A stretch of DNA of 64,000 bases from JADJNY01 sp046349615. GTDB lineage: Bacteria > Planctomycetota > UBA1135 > GCA-002686595. The position numbers were made by a program, and so were the translations under genes. This document shows positions 49,859 through 60,258 of the stretch, one piece after another. The stretch is taken from NCBI GenBank assembly GCA_046349615.1, contig JAXMBZ010000007.1, forward strand, positions 124,001 to 188,000, in the 5' to 3' direction. The notes below the pieces were generated by a model. That model ran no database searches. It had not been told where the DNA came from and saw only the letters and a program-made list of their open reading frames with translations. Position 1 is the stretch's first letter; each line of letters opens with the position of its first letter.

Positions 49859-51939
49859 GACTTCATCGGCTTCATCGCGACCCGGTAGAGGATCGTGCAG
49901 AGCACGAGGAACGAGCCGACGCCGAGCAGGCTGTAGCCGCCGTCGCCGAGCGCGCCGGTCAGGTTGTGCTCGAGGCTGAGCTTCCCGATCGCCGCCGCGA
50001 CCGTGTCGTCCGCCTGGAGCGCCGCGACGACGACGCCCGCGAGCGCGCCGCCGGCGACGAGACCGGTCGAGAACAGACTGCCGGGACCGAGTTCGTCGTC
50101 GCCGTGCGCGGCCGCGGCGCCCTTCTTCTTCTGGCGCCAGTCGACGAGGCCCTTGAGCATGCCGCCCGCGAAGATCGGCAGCGTCGTCGAGAGCGGCAGG
50201 TACGCGCCGACCGCGAACGACAGCGGGCTGACGCCGCAGAGTTGGATCGTGACCGCGAGGAACACGCCCACCAGCACGAATTGCCAGTCGAGGTTCTGCG
50301 CGAGCAGGCCCTTGATCAGCGTGGCCATCAGGGTCGCCTGCGGCGCCGCGTACTTCTCGCCGATGTTGTGCACCATCGTCCCATCGGGACCCAGGTGCGG
50401 GTTGTCGAGCACGTTGATCGTGAGACCGATCACCGCCGCAGCGGCGACCGCGCCGAACATCAGGCCGATCTGCTGGTACTTCGGCGTCGCGCCGACGAGG
50501 AAGCCGGTCTTCAGGTCCTGGCTCGTGGCCCCCGCGTTCGCGGCCGCGATGCACACCATGCCGCCGACGCAGAGCGCCATCGGCTGGTAGAGATCGCCCG
50601 TCCAACCGATGCCGACGAAGATCAGGCACGTCGCCATCAAGGTCGCGATCGTCATGCCCGAGATCGGGTTCGACGACGAGCCGATGATGCCGACGATGCG
50701 CGACGCGACCGTCACGAAGAAGAAGCCGAAGACGACGATCAGGATGCCGAGCAGGATCTTCCCGAGCAGCGTGCCCGGGATGAACGGGAGGAACGCGAGG
50801 ATCGCGACGAGCACGACGCTGCCGATGAGCACGACCGAGAGCGGGAGGTCGCGCTCCGTGCGCTTCACGGCCGCGACGGCGGCGCCCGAGCCGGACTTGA
50901 TCGAGGCCAGGCTGCCCTTGAAGCTCGACACGATCGTCGGGAGCGTCTTGATCAGCGTCATGAACCCGCCCGCGGCGACGGCGCCCGCGCCGATCTGGCG
51001 GACGTAGGCGCGGTAGACGGCCATGTTCAGCGCCGCGAACTCGTGCTTCACGGGATCCCAGCCGAACTTGCCGGGAAGCGTGACGTCCTTGATCTCACCG
51101 AGCTTCACGAGCTGGGCCGCGATCATGTCCGCCGGCACGAGCGACGCCAGCAGCGGGATCAGGCCGAGCCACGCGAGCACGCCGCCCGCGACCAGGATCG
51201 CGGAGATGCGCGGTCCGATGATGTAGCCGACGCCGAGGTACTCGGGCGTGATGTCCGCGCTGACGGTCGCGGCCGGGAACACCTTGCTCTTCGCCGCGCT
51301 GACGTAGGTGACCGTCTCGCGCACGACGAGCAGGATCTTCTGCAGCGTCGCGTACACGAACGCGATCCCGAGGCCGAGGAACGCCGTCTTCGCGAGGTCG
51401 CCGCCCTTCTCGCCCGCGATCAGCACCGAGGCGCACGCGGTGCCCTCGGGATACGGCAGGTTCCCGTGCTCGTTCACGATGAGCGCGCGCCGCAGCGGGA
51501 TCATCATCAGCACGCCGAGCGCGCCGCCGAGCAGCGCGAGCGTGAAGATCGTCCAGTAATTGAAGTAGCTCGCTCCGACGCTCGCGCCGTCCTGCCCGCG
51601 CGCGAGGAAGAGGAACCCCGGCAGCGTGAACACGACGCCCGCGGCGATGCTCTCACCGGCCGAGCCGATCGTCTGCACGATGTTGTTCTCGAGGATCGTC
51701 GAGCCCCCGAGCTTCTTCAGCAGCGAGATCGACAGCACCGCGATCGGGATCGACGCCGAGACCGTGAGGCCCGCCTTCAGCGCGAGGTACACCGTCGACG
51801 CGCCGAAGATCAGCCCGAAGAACACGCCGATGATCACCGACTTCACGGTGAACTCGGCGATCGTCTGGTCGTGGCGGATGAACGGCTGGTGCTCCGCCGC
51901 TTGCGCGGGCGGCGTGATCGGGGGGGGCTTCTCTCCCAC
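49855..51939 (-). CDS. OPT-family transporter (first of two)
   Basis: 694-residue inner-membrane protein, paralog of the next gene. Starts at GTG 51939 with a strong GAGGAGG site 5 nt upstream. Motifs: GLTVSASIPIAVLSI, NIVQTIGSAGESIAAGVVFT, YPEGTACASVLIAGEKGG, SSNPISGMTIATLMATC and ANAGATSQDLKTGFLVGATP. About 15 hydrophobic helices are visible. The 4-nt overlap with the second OPT gene suggests equal expression and possibly a paired transporter. It is divergently separated from nothing else: the next gene upstream (NHL-type lipoprotein) runs in the same direction 134 nt away. Confidence 0.88.
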   Translation of the reverse strand: MGEKPPPITPPAQAAEHQPFIRHDQTIAEFTVKSVIIGVFFGLIFGASTVYLALKAGLTVSASIPIAVLSISLLKKLGGSTILENNIVQTIGSAGESIAAGVVFTLPGFLFLARGQDGASVGASYFNYWTIFTLALLGGALGVLMMIPLRRALIVNEHGNLPYPEGTACASVLIAGEKGGDLAKTAFLGLGIAFVYATLQKILLVVRETVTYVSAAKSKVFPAATVSADITPEYLGVGYIIGPRISAILVAGGVLAWLGLIPLLASLVPADMIAAQLVKLGEIKDVTLPGKFGWDPVKHEFAALNMAVYRAYVRQIGAGAVAAGGFMTLIKTLPTIVSSFKGSLASIKSGSGAAVAAVKRTERDLPLSVVLIGSVVLVAILAFLPFIPGTLLGKILLGILIVVFGFFFVTVASRIVGIIGSSSNPISGMTIATLMATCLIFVGIGWTGDLYQPMALCVGGMVCIAAANAGATSQDLKTGFLVGATPKYQQIGLMFGAVAAAAVIGLTINVLDNPHLGPDGTMVHNIGEKYAAPQATLMATLIKGLLAQNLDWQFVLVGVFLAVTIQLCGVSPLSFAVGAYLPLSTTLPIFAGGMLKGLVDWRQKKKGAAAAHGDDELGPGSLFSTGLVAGGALAGVVVAALQADDTVAAAIGKLSLEHNLTGALGDGGYSLLGVGSFLVLCTILYRVAMKPMKS

Positions 51940-52073
51940 GCGCTCCTCCTCGTCGGATCGTGGCGGACGTTCGGATCGCCGTGGAATCCCTCGCGGCCTG
52001 GTCGGCCGATTCCCGGCCCGGGGATGCTACCCGCGAGCCCCCGGGGATCAAGGCGGGACGTGCCGCGAACCGC

Positions 52074-53249
52074 TCAGGGCGTCACGCGATGGAGCACGCC
52101 CGCGGTCGCGTCGAGCACGTAGAGCACGCCGCCGGCGGTCTCCGTGAGCGAGAACGCGTGCCCCGCGGGGAAGTCCGGTGCGCCGACCGCGGTCGCGCAG
52201 TCGACGGCGAGCGGGCAGTCGCAGGTCCCGTCGAGCGCGCGGCGGCGGAGCACGCCGCTCTCGGAGTCGATCCAGTAGAACTCGCCCGTGCTCGTCACGA
52301 ACGGCGCGACGGGCGCGTCGAGCTGCGCGCCGGCGAGCGAGGCGCCCTCCGTCGTCGCGGCCGTGCCGTCGCCTGCGAGCGTGGTCGAGCTCCCGAAGAA
52401 GCCGCCGAACGGACTCGGCGCGCCCACGGTGATCGCGCGCAGTCGGTTTCCGTAGCCGTTCGCGCCGCGCTCGCTGACGACGAGCCCGTTCGCGCACGAG
52501 AGCGCGAGACCGGTCGGCGTGTCGAAGTAGACGGACGAGAGGCTCCCGTCGGCGAAGAGCGCGAGGCCCTGACCCGCGACCGTGCGCACGAAGCCGCCTT
52601 CGACGACGCGCACGGCGTGGTTGCCCGGGTCCGCGACGAACACGCGCGGGGTCGCTTCGCCCGTCGGGCAGATCGCGGAGGTCTCCGTGAAGCTGAAGCG
52701 CGCGCGGCCGGCGCTCCCCGTCGCGGCGCCGTCGGCGAAGCCCGGCACGATGTTCGGCTCGCCGGCCCAGAACCCGAGCGTGTTCGGCGTCGCGCGGTCG
52801 ACCGAGAGCAGCGTGTTCGACGTTCGCTCCTGCACGAGCAGCGTGTCCGCGTCGAGCACCGCGATCGCGCCGAGCGCGGGTGCGTCGGAGATGCCCGCGA
52901 ACGAGAGGAGCGCCGCGACCGCGCCGCTCGACACGAGCTCCGTCTCCACCGGCGTCGCGCCGGAGACGTCGATCGCGACGACGGTGCCGTTCGCGCCCGT
53001 CGCGTAGAGGAGCTCGGCGTCGCCCGCCGCGGCGAGCGCGGAGTCGTCGGTCGCGACGAAGGTCGTCAGCGTGACCGTCGACGTCGACTGCGGCGCCGTG
53101 AAGGTCTGCGCGGGGCCGCTGCAGCCGTTCATGCCCGCGGCGTTCGGCACGAGCGCGGCGCCGGCGCTCCCGCCGTCTCCGCTCGCGTTGCGGCAGGCGG
53201 CGACGAACGGAGCGGCGAGGAGGAGCGAGGCGAGTGCGGCGCGCGACAT
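52074..53249 (-). CDS. NHL-repeat-like beta-propeller lipoprotein
   Basis: 391 residues with lipobox VAAC at Cys19 after a short hydrophobic helix. The body is a propeller with NHL-like blades: PRVFVADPGNHAVRVVEGGFVRTVAGQ (positions about 200-226), TPTGLALSCANGLVVSERG and GVLRRRALDG. Cys pairs occur in CDCPLAVDC. Such proteins bind ligands or proteins at the cell surface; no catalytic motif is seen. The start at 53249 is supported by the lipobox position and by TATCTT 7 nt upstream. An in-frame ATG at 53285 would spoil the signal peptide. Confidence 0.78.
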   Translation of the reverse strand: MSRAALASLLLAAPFVAACRNASGDGGSAGAALVPNAAGMNGCSGPAQTFTAPQSTSTVTLTTFVATDDSALAAAGDAELLYATGANGTVVAIDVSGATPVETELVSSGAVAALLSFAGISDAPALGAIAVLDADTLLVQERTSNTLLSVDRATPNTLGFWAGEPNIVPGFADGAATGSAGRARFSFTETSAICPTGEATPRVFVADPGNHAVRVVEGGFVRTVAGQGLALFADGSLSSVYFDTPTGLALSCANGLVVSERGANGYGNRLRAITVGAPSPFGGFFGSSTTLAGDGTAATTEGASLAGAQLDAPVAPFVTSTGEFYWIDSESGVLRRRALDGTCDCPLAVDCATAVGAPDFPAGHAFSLTETAGGVLYVLDATAGVLHRVTP

Positions 53250-53256
53250 GCCACGG

Positions 53257-53262
53257 AAGATA
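53257..53262 (-). promoter_or_regulatory. -10-like TATCTT before the NHL-type lipoprotein
   Basis: TATCTT on the minus strand ends 7 nt before the ATG at 53249; no ribosome binding site. Confidence 0.45.
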
Positions 53263-53280
53263 GCGAGCCGGCGCCCTGCT

Positions 53281-53343
53281 CGCACGAACGCCGCCCGCTT
53301 CGCGCGAGCGATCCGCTCGCCGTGCGAGCCGGACGTTCGTGCG
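53281..53343. repeat. Nested inverted repeats in a divergent promoter region
   Basis: Outer arms CGCACGAACG (53281-53290) and CGTTCGTGCG (53334-53343) are perfect. Inside them lies GCGAGCG-ATC-CGCTCGC (53304-53320), also perfect. The structure sits between the divergent lipoprotein and TerB-like genes and could be an operator pair or a transcribed hairpin. Confidence 0.45.
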
Positions 53344-53416
53344 GATGGAATCGCCGGGGAGGACTCGTTAGCGTTTCTGGGGCTGCCTCCCCCACGACAC
53401 CCACCGCGAGACCACC

Positions 53417-53851
53417 ATGGGACTCCTCTCCAAGCTCACCGGTTTCTCCACCCCGAAGAAGGCCACGGACGACACGCTGCTCTGCGTCGCGATGCTCTTG
53501 ATGGCGGGCGCGGACGGCTCGATCGACCAGGGCGAGATGGCCTCCGTCGGCGCGTTCGCGAGCACGCTGCCCGAGTTCAAGGAGCGCGACTTCCGCAAGA
53601 CCGCCGACGACGCGATCAAGACGATCAAGAAGTACAAGTCGTTGGGCGAGGCCGTGAACGCGCTCGCCGAGCTCTCGAGCCCCGCGCTCAAGAAGAAGTG
53701 CTACGTGCTCTGCGCCGACATCGCGCTCGCGTCGGGCGACGTCGACGAAGCGGAGGACAAGCTGCTCGAGTCGATGCAGAAGGTGCTCGGCGTCGACGAT
53801 CAGCTCGCGGCGAAGATCGTCGAGGTCCTCTCGCTCAAGTACGCGCGCTGA
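53417..53851 (+). CDS. TerB-like (tellurite resistance family) protein
   Basis: 144-residue all-helical cytoplasmic protein. Two acidic, EF-hand-like metal motifs typical of TerB are present: GADGSIDQGEM (about 31-41) and SGDVDEAED near 108-116, and the residues between are amphipathic helices. TerB-domain proteins are linked to stress responses and membrane-associated complexes, but no other ter genes are nearby, so tellurite resistance should not be assumed. A TAGCGT hexamer is about 42 nt upstream. Confidence 0.75.
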   Translation: MGLLSKLTGFSTPKKATDDTLLCVAMLLMAGADGSIDQGEMASVGAFASTLPEFKERDFRKTADDAIKTIKKYKSLGEAVNALAELSSPALKKKCYVLCADIALASGDVDEAEDKLLESMQKVLGVDDQLAAKIVEVLSLKYAR

Positions 53852-53992
53852 AAGACGCCGACTCGAGGTTTCGTGCGGGATCGCGGTCGAGTTCACGCCC
53901 CGAGGAGCGGCGCGAGGTCCTCGGGACGAGTCGAGCCCGGATGCAGGCGCGCGAGCACGCGGTGCAAGTCGCACGGCCGTCGCGCGACGAGT

Positions 53993-54409
53993 TCAATCCT
54001 CCTCGAGGACCCACAGGCAGCCCGAACGGTGTGGTCCGAGGACGAGCACGCCCGTGTCGAACGTGGCCTCCGTCACCGGGTCCCACCTCGACAGATGGAA
54101 CTCGCCGTCGAGTTCCCCGTTCGAGAAGCAGCGGACGCCCTCCGTGCCGAAAAGCGCGAGGAACTGCGCAGCCAATTCCGATGCGCGCGCCAGCGGCAGG
54201 ATCTCCGACCTGGTTGCGAGGCCCTCGTGCAGCAGGCTGCGTACGCGCACGAACGCCGAACGCGCGTCGATCGGAGCGTAGAGGGACGAGTCCGAGTTCA
54301 GGCCGAACTCCTCCGCCAACCGAGAGAGCTTGGGAGTCGCGACGGCGGAGATGCCGCATCGAACGACTCCAGCGTCGCGCTCGGACAGGATGGCTGCAAC
54401 GACGTCCAC
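53993..54409 (-). CDS. Hypothetical protein in accessory patch
   Basis: 138 residues from GTG at 54409; not recognised. Predicted mixed helix/strand protein without signal peptide or membrane segment. The C-terminal third (FSNGELDGEFHLSRWDPVTE, then FDTGVLVLGPHRSGCLWVLEED) reads like a compact soluble domain of the kind seen in immunity or small regulatory proteins, which is only an impression. Its codon use is less strongly G/C at third positions than neighbouring genes, and it lies next to the toxin-antitoxin insertion, so recent acquisition is likely. Confidence 0.55.
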   Translation of the reverse strand: MDVVAAILSERDAGVVRCGISAVATPKLSRLAEEFGLNSDSSLYAPIDARSAFVRVRSLLHEGLATRSEILPLARASELAAQFLALFGTEGVRCFSNGELDGEFHLSRWDPVTEATFDTGVLVLGPHRSGCLWVLEED

Positions 54410-54464
54410 GCTGAGTTCAGAGCCTAGCGAGGTCCGCGCTCGAGAGCGCGGGTGCGGGGCGAAC

Positions 54465-54567
54465 TCAGCCCGCTTCGCTCGTCGGCTTCGCGCCCGGCAC
54501 GACGGCGTCGCTCGCCTTGATCGTCTCGCCGTCGCACGTGAGCCGCTTCCCCTGCCCTTCCTCGAGC
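54465..54567 (-). pseudogene. Detached copy of the spoVR 3' end (103 bp, includes stop codon)
   Basis: These 103 bases appear identical, by eye, to the last 103 bases of spoVR (55463-55565) in the same orientation, including the TGA stop; they encode its final 33 residues or so. Identity breaks off abruptly at 54568. With the intact copy it forms a direct repeat 998 bp apart that brackets the MntA/HepT genes. Confidence 0.85.
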
Positions 54568-54757
54568 CTGAGAACGAATGGCACGGACCTCCTCCACGGC
54601 CTCACTGCGATCCTCGGCATCCCTTCGGCGCCGTCCACGTCGAGGCCTCGGCCGTCAAGATCGCCTGGAGCGTGAATCGAGCCCCAAGGGTGGTTCCCGA
54701 TGCTCGATTCGAGCGATCCGCGCGCGCGGTTCAGTTGTCGAGCCCCGCGACACGGCG
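54568..54757. other. Unassigned sequence between spoVR remnant and mntA-like gene
   Basis: About 190 bp with no recognisable gene. Its first 30 bases have faint similarity to the spoVR region next to the repeat (for example GGCACGG and TCCTCCAC against GTGCACGG and TTCTTCCAC), so it may be a decayed continuation. The rest is lower in G+C than the surroundings. Confidence 0.35.
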
Positions 54758-54763
54758 TAGCTT
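54758..54763 (+). promoter_or_regulatory. -10-like TAGCTT before the mntA-like gene
   Basis: TAGCTT ends 7 nt before the ATG at 54771, without a ribosome binding site; the acquired unit follows the same leaderless pattern as host genes. Confidence 0.4.
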
Positions 54764-54770
54764 CTCACCC

Positions 54771-55061
54771 ATGGTCGGTCTCGACGCCTTGGCGCCGCAT
54801 CGTGCGCGCATCCTCGAGCTCGCTCGGCGGCACGGCGTGCGCCGATTGCGCGTGTTCGGGTCGTTCGCGCGCGGCACCGCGCGGGCAGAGAGCGACCTCG
54901 ACCTGATCGCGGATCTGGAACCGGACCGCACCCTCTTCGACTTGGGTGCCTTGGGCATGGACCTCGAGGAGTTGCTCGGTCGCCGCGTCGATCTCGTGAC
55001 CGAGCCGGCCCTCCACTGGTCCATCCGCGAGAGCGTCCTCTCGGAGTCGAAGCCGCTTTGA
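54771..55061 (+). CDS. mntA: MntA-like nucleotidyltransferase antitoxin
   Basis: 96-residue minimal nucleotidyltransferase. The motif GS-x10-DxD is complete: Gly30-Ser31, then Asp42 and Asp44 in SDLDL; a third Asp candidate is in RRVDLVTE (about 70-77). In characterised MntA/HepT pairs this protein adds AMP units to a Tyr of the HEPN toxin and silences it. The stop overlaps the HEPN gene's TTG start (TTGA), the standard tight coupling for such pairs. It lies within the segment framed by spoVR repeats. Confidence 0.9.
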   Translation: MVGLDALAPHRARILELARRHGVRRLRVFGSFARGTARAESDLDLIADLEPDRTLFDLGALGMDLEELLGRRVDLVTEPALHWSIRESVLSESKPL

Positions 55062-55396
55062 AGGACGACCGCCTCCACCTGCGTCACGTGCTCGAGTGCA
55101 CGACCCGTATCGACTCGTACGTCACGGGTGGACGCGATGCGTTCCTTCGATCGACGCTCGTGCAGGATGCGGTGCTCCGCAACCTGCAGACGCTGGCCGA
55201 GTCGACGCAGCGCATCTCCGAGGAGCGGAAGTCCGCCCACCCGTCGATCCCGTGGCGCTCGCTCGCCGGCTTCCGGAACCTCCTCGTGCACGGATACCTC
55301 GGCGTGGATCTGGTGCAGGTCTGGCGCATCGTCGAGCAGGAGCTGCCGATCCTGCGCCGCGAAATCGAGCTCATGCTGCGCGAATTCGGAGCTTGA
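55058..55396 (+). CDS. hepT: HepT-like HEPN-domain ribonuclease toxin
   Basis: 112-residue all-helical HEPN (DUF86) protein starting at TTG 55058 in a 4-nt overlap with the antitoxin gene. The RNase motif Rx4HxY is intact: Arg73, His78 and Tyr80 in RNLLVHGY. Tyr80 is the residue expected to be AMPylated by the partner. DAVLRNLQTLAESTQRIS is a typical family helix. The toxin gene ends 66 nt before the spoVR stop codon of the opposite strand. Both active-site sets look functional. Confidence 0.9.
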   Translation: MKDDRLHLRHVLECTTRIDSYVTGGRDAFLRSTLVQDAVLRNLQTLAESTQRISEERKSAHPSIPWRSLAGFRNLLVHGYLGVDLVQVWRIVEQELPILRREIELMLREFGA

Positions 55397-55462
55397 CGAG
55401 TGCGCCTCCCCCGACCGACGGGGGGGCCGATTCCCCATGACCCGACGACGGCCCCGCCGCCG

Positions 55463-56872
55463 TCAGCCCGCTTCGCTCGTCGGCTTCGCGCCCGGCACGA
55501 CGGCGTCGCTCGCCTTGATCGTCTCGCCGTCGCACGTGAGCCGCTTCCCCTGCCCTTCCTCGAGCGTCAGCAGGTGCACGGGCTTCTTCCACAAGCGCGC
55601 GACGTGCTTCAACGTCTCGCCCGCGTGCAGGAGCTGCAGATCGCGTCCGTCGTGGTGGTGCAGGAGCACGAGCTCTCCGCGGCCTTCGAAGTCCGCGTCG
55701 ACGAGCTCGATGCGCGGCAGTCCGCCCCACGCGAGGTCCTGCAGGAGCTTCTCCTTGATCTCGCGCCAGTCGCGATCGAGCACCTCGGTGCGGCCCGTGC
55801 GCGCGTTCTTGCCGTAGAGGAAGAGCTGGCTCGTGCGCGCGAACTCCTCGTCGACGAGCTCGTCGAGGAAGCTCGTGTCGTTGTGCGCGCGGCGCAGACG
55901 GAAGAGGTCGAGCCCCTTCTCCTCCGCGTGGCGGTAGAGATCGATGCCGAGCTTGTACGGGTTGAGCTGACCGCTCGCGCTCGCCGTCGCGCCGCTGTGG
56001 CAGTCCGCGAAGTCGACGATCTCGCTCTCGGCGAGGACTCCGCTCGTCAGGATGCGGCTGTGCCAGAACGAGGCCCAACCCTCGTTCATGATCTTCGTCA
56101 TGCGCTGCGGCATGAAGTAGTACGCCTCGGCGCGCACCATGCGCAGCACGTCGCGCTCCCACGCCGCGATCGGCGCCTTCTCGACGAGGAAGCCGAGCAC
56201 GTCGAACGTCGGGAGCGCGGTCCCCGACGGGAGCGGCGCCTCGGGCTCGGCGGTCCGCGGGGCGCGCGGGTCGATCAGCGCCTCGAGGTTCTTGCGCGCG
56301 CGCTCCGCGTGGCTCGTGCCCCGCTGCGCCTCGCGCTTCTTCCGCTGCAGGTGCTGCGCGAGCGGCAGGTACGGATCGACGAGGTTGTCGAGCGACAGCG
56401 CGCGGTCGAGGAACTCGTCGATCGCGTCGGCGCCGCGCTCGTCGACGAGACGCGCGATGCGCGTGCCGTGCGTCGCCATGCGGTCGAGCATGTTGCGGTC
56501 GGTCGGCACGAACCACTGGTTGTGCTTGAAGAAGTCCGCATGGCCGAACACGTGCGCCATGACGAGCTTCTGCTCCATGTCCGAGTTCGTGCGGACGAGG
56601 TAGGCGTACGTCGGATCGTTGTTGATCACGAGCTCGTAGATCTTCGAGAGTCCGAACGTGCGGCCCTTCTCGAGGCGCTCGAAGTCCATCCCGAAGCGCC
56701 ACGACGGATAGCGCACGGGGAAGCCGCCGTACGCCGCGATCGCGTTGACGTCCTTCGCGTCGAGCATCTCGAAGACGACCGGGAAGAAGTCGAGGCCGAA
56801 CGAGCGCGCGACGTCCTCGATGCGCCGTGCTTCCTCGCGCAGCTTCGGACTGAGCGACGACGAGAGCGCCAT
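55463..56872 (-). CDS. SpoVR family protein
   Basis: 469 residues, last gene of the prkA-yeaH-spoVR unit, starting 1 nt after the yeaH stop. SpoVR/YcgB motifs: FEMLDAKDVNAIAAYGGFPVRYPSWRFGM (about 34-62), ELVINNDPTYAYL, MAHVFGHADFFKHN and MTKIMNEGWASFWHS. The function is not settled; the B. subtilis protein affects spore cortex formation and the E. coli one is a stress gene. Its last 103 bases, including the stop, are repeated at 54465-54567. Confidence 0.92.
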   Translation of the reverse strand: MALSSSLSPKLREEARRIEDVARSFGLDFFPVVFEMLDAKDVNAIAAYGGFPVRYPSWRFGMDFERLEKGRTFGLSKIYELVINNDPTYAYLVRTNSDMEQKLVMAHVFGHADFFKHNQWFVPTDRNMLDRMATHGTRIARLVDERGADAIDEFLDRALSLDNLVDPYLPLAQHLQRKKREAQRGTSHAERARKNLEALIDPRAPRTAEPEAPLPSGTALPTFDVLGFLVEKAPIAAWERDVLRMVRAEAYYFMPQRMTKIMNEGWASFWHSRILTSGVLAESEIVDFADCHSGATASASGQLNPYKLGIDLYRHAEEKGLDLFRLRRAHNDTSFLDELVDEEFARTSQLFLYGKNARTGRTEVLDRDWREIKEKLLQDLAWGGLPRIELVDADFEGRGELVLLHHHDGRDLQLLHAGETLKHVARLWKKPVHLLTLEEGQGKRLTCDGETIKASDAVVPGAKPTSEAG

Positions 56873-56873
56873 C

Positions 56874-57980
56874 TCAGCGCCCCCTCCCGAGGAACGCCCG
56901 GATCGCCTCCGGGATGCCCTCGCGGTCGTTGATCGCGGCCGTGACGAGGTGCTCCTCGCCTTCGAGCGCCTGATCGAGGTCCTTCTTGAACTGCCCGGAG
57001 CCGTAGGCGGACTTCACCTGCCCGTAGCAGAACTGGTTGACGCGCGGGAGCAGCTCGTCGCGCAGGAGCGTCACGCACCGCTCCGTGTCGCGCGCGCTCC
57101 AGTTGTCGCCGTCGGAGTAGTGGAACGGGTAGATGTTCCAGTCCTCCGGCCGGTACTTGTCGAGGATGAGCTGGAGCACGAGCTCGTACGCCGAGCTGAT
57201 CTTCGTTCCGCCCGACTCGCGCAGGTGGAAGAACGCGTCCTGGTCGACGACCTTCGCGACGGCGTCGTGGACGATGTAGACGACTTCGAGGTTCTTGTAC
57301 TGGCTGCGCAGCCACGTATCGATCCAGAAGGCCTTGATGCGCACGATGTCCTTCTGCTCGCGGCCCATCGAGCCGGACACGTCCATCACGTGGAAGATCA
57401 CCGCGGAGCTGTCCGGCTGCGGACAGCTCTTCTGCATGCGGAAGCGCTCGTCGTCGGCGATCGGCACCACCTTCGGGTCCATCGGGTCCCACTCGCCGGA
57501 GGCGACCGTGCGGCGCAGAGCGTTCTTGAAGGTGCGCCGGAAGTGTCGCAGCGACTTCGGGCCGTGGCTGCGCACGCCGGTGAAGCGTCCGCCGTCGGCG
57601 AGGAGCTGCTTGTCGCCGCGCGGCTGGATGTCGGGCAGCTCGAGCTCCTTCCCCAGCATCTCCGCGAGTTCCTCGAGCTCGACCTCGACCTCGAGGATGT
57701 GCTGCCCTTCCTGCTCGCCCGCCGCGCCGGAGCCGTCGCCTTCCTTCGGCTCGCCGCCCATCGGATCGCCCTTCTCGCCCGGGCCCTGACCGACGCCGCC
57801 CTTCTTGTTCTCGCCGAAGTGGAAGCGCGGGAGCTCGATCTGCGGCACCGGGATCGAGACCGTGTGCTCGCCGCGCCGACCGAGCAGCTCGCTCGTCGAC
57901 AGGTAGCGCCGCAGGTCCTGGCGCAGCTTGCCGCGGACGATCTCGCGGAAGCGCGTGCGGTCGCGTTCGATGCGGTACAT
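56874..57980 (-). CDS. YeaH/YhbH family protein (DUF444, VWA domain)
   Basis: 368 residues, cytoplasmic. The N-terminal third is basic then Gly/acidic-rich (FGENKKGGVGQGPGEKGD). A von Willebrand A-like domain carries the metal-site motif DVSGSMG (200-206) and later YPFHYSDGDNW. It lies between prkA (16-nt gap) and spoVR, an arrangement conserved from E. coli yeaG-yeaH to spore formers, where the proteins work in one stress pathway. The biochemical role is unknown; it may be a partner or substrate of the PrkA kinase. Confidence 0.92.
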   Translation of the reverse strand: MYRIERDRTRFREIVRGKLRQDLRRYLSTSELLGRRGEHTVSIPVPQIELPRFHFGENKKGGVGQGPGEKGDPMGGEPKEGDGSGAAGEQEGQHILEVEVELEELAEMLGKELELPDIQPRGDKQLLADGGRFTGVRSHGPKSLRHFRRTFKNALRRTVASGEWDPMDPKVVPIADDERFRMQKSCPQPDSSAVIFHVMDVSGSMGREQKDIVRIKAFWIDTWLRSQYKNLEVVYIVHDAVAKVVDQDAFFHLRESGGTKISSAYELVLQLILDKYRPEDWNIYPFHYSDGDNWSARDTERCVTLLRDELLPRVNQFCYGQVKSAYGSGQFKKDLDQALEGEEHLVTAAINDREGIPEAIRAFLGRGR

Positions 57981-57996
57981 GGGCGCGGGCCCGCGA

Positions 57997-60039
<2,043 letters not shown>

Positions 60040-60245
60040 GTTCGCTCCGGAGCGGGATCGCGCGCCTTGGCCGGGGCGGTCCCGGCTCGCTTGTCGGCCG
60101 GCCCCCCCGGGAACCTGAGCGGCGGATCCCGGCGAGGACCGCGGTCAGGAACTAGGCCTGTCCGCGCCGCGCGGCGAGCCCCAATTCCGCGCCGAAAACC
60201 CCGCGGGCGGCGGCGCGTCCGCTCGCGAACGCCGGAGGAGCGCCG

Positions 60246-60251
60246 TACGCT
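60246..60251 (+). promoter_or_regulatory. -10-like TACGCT before the M28 lipoprotein
   Basis: TACGCT ends 7 nt before the GTG at 60259. A GGAGGAG stretch is too far upstream (about 20 nt) to be the ribosome site and lies before the predicted transcription start. Confidence 0.45.
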
Positions 60252-60258
60252 CGCCCGC

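Noticed and set aside
53417..53851. Tellurite resistance operon
   Set aside because: Only a TerB-like gene is present; no terA, terC, terD or terE relatives are nearby.
54568..54757. Small coding gene between the spoVR remnant and the antitoxin
   Set aside because: Short frames are open in more than one phase, but none has a start signal, family motif or codon pattern of a gene.
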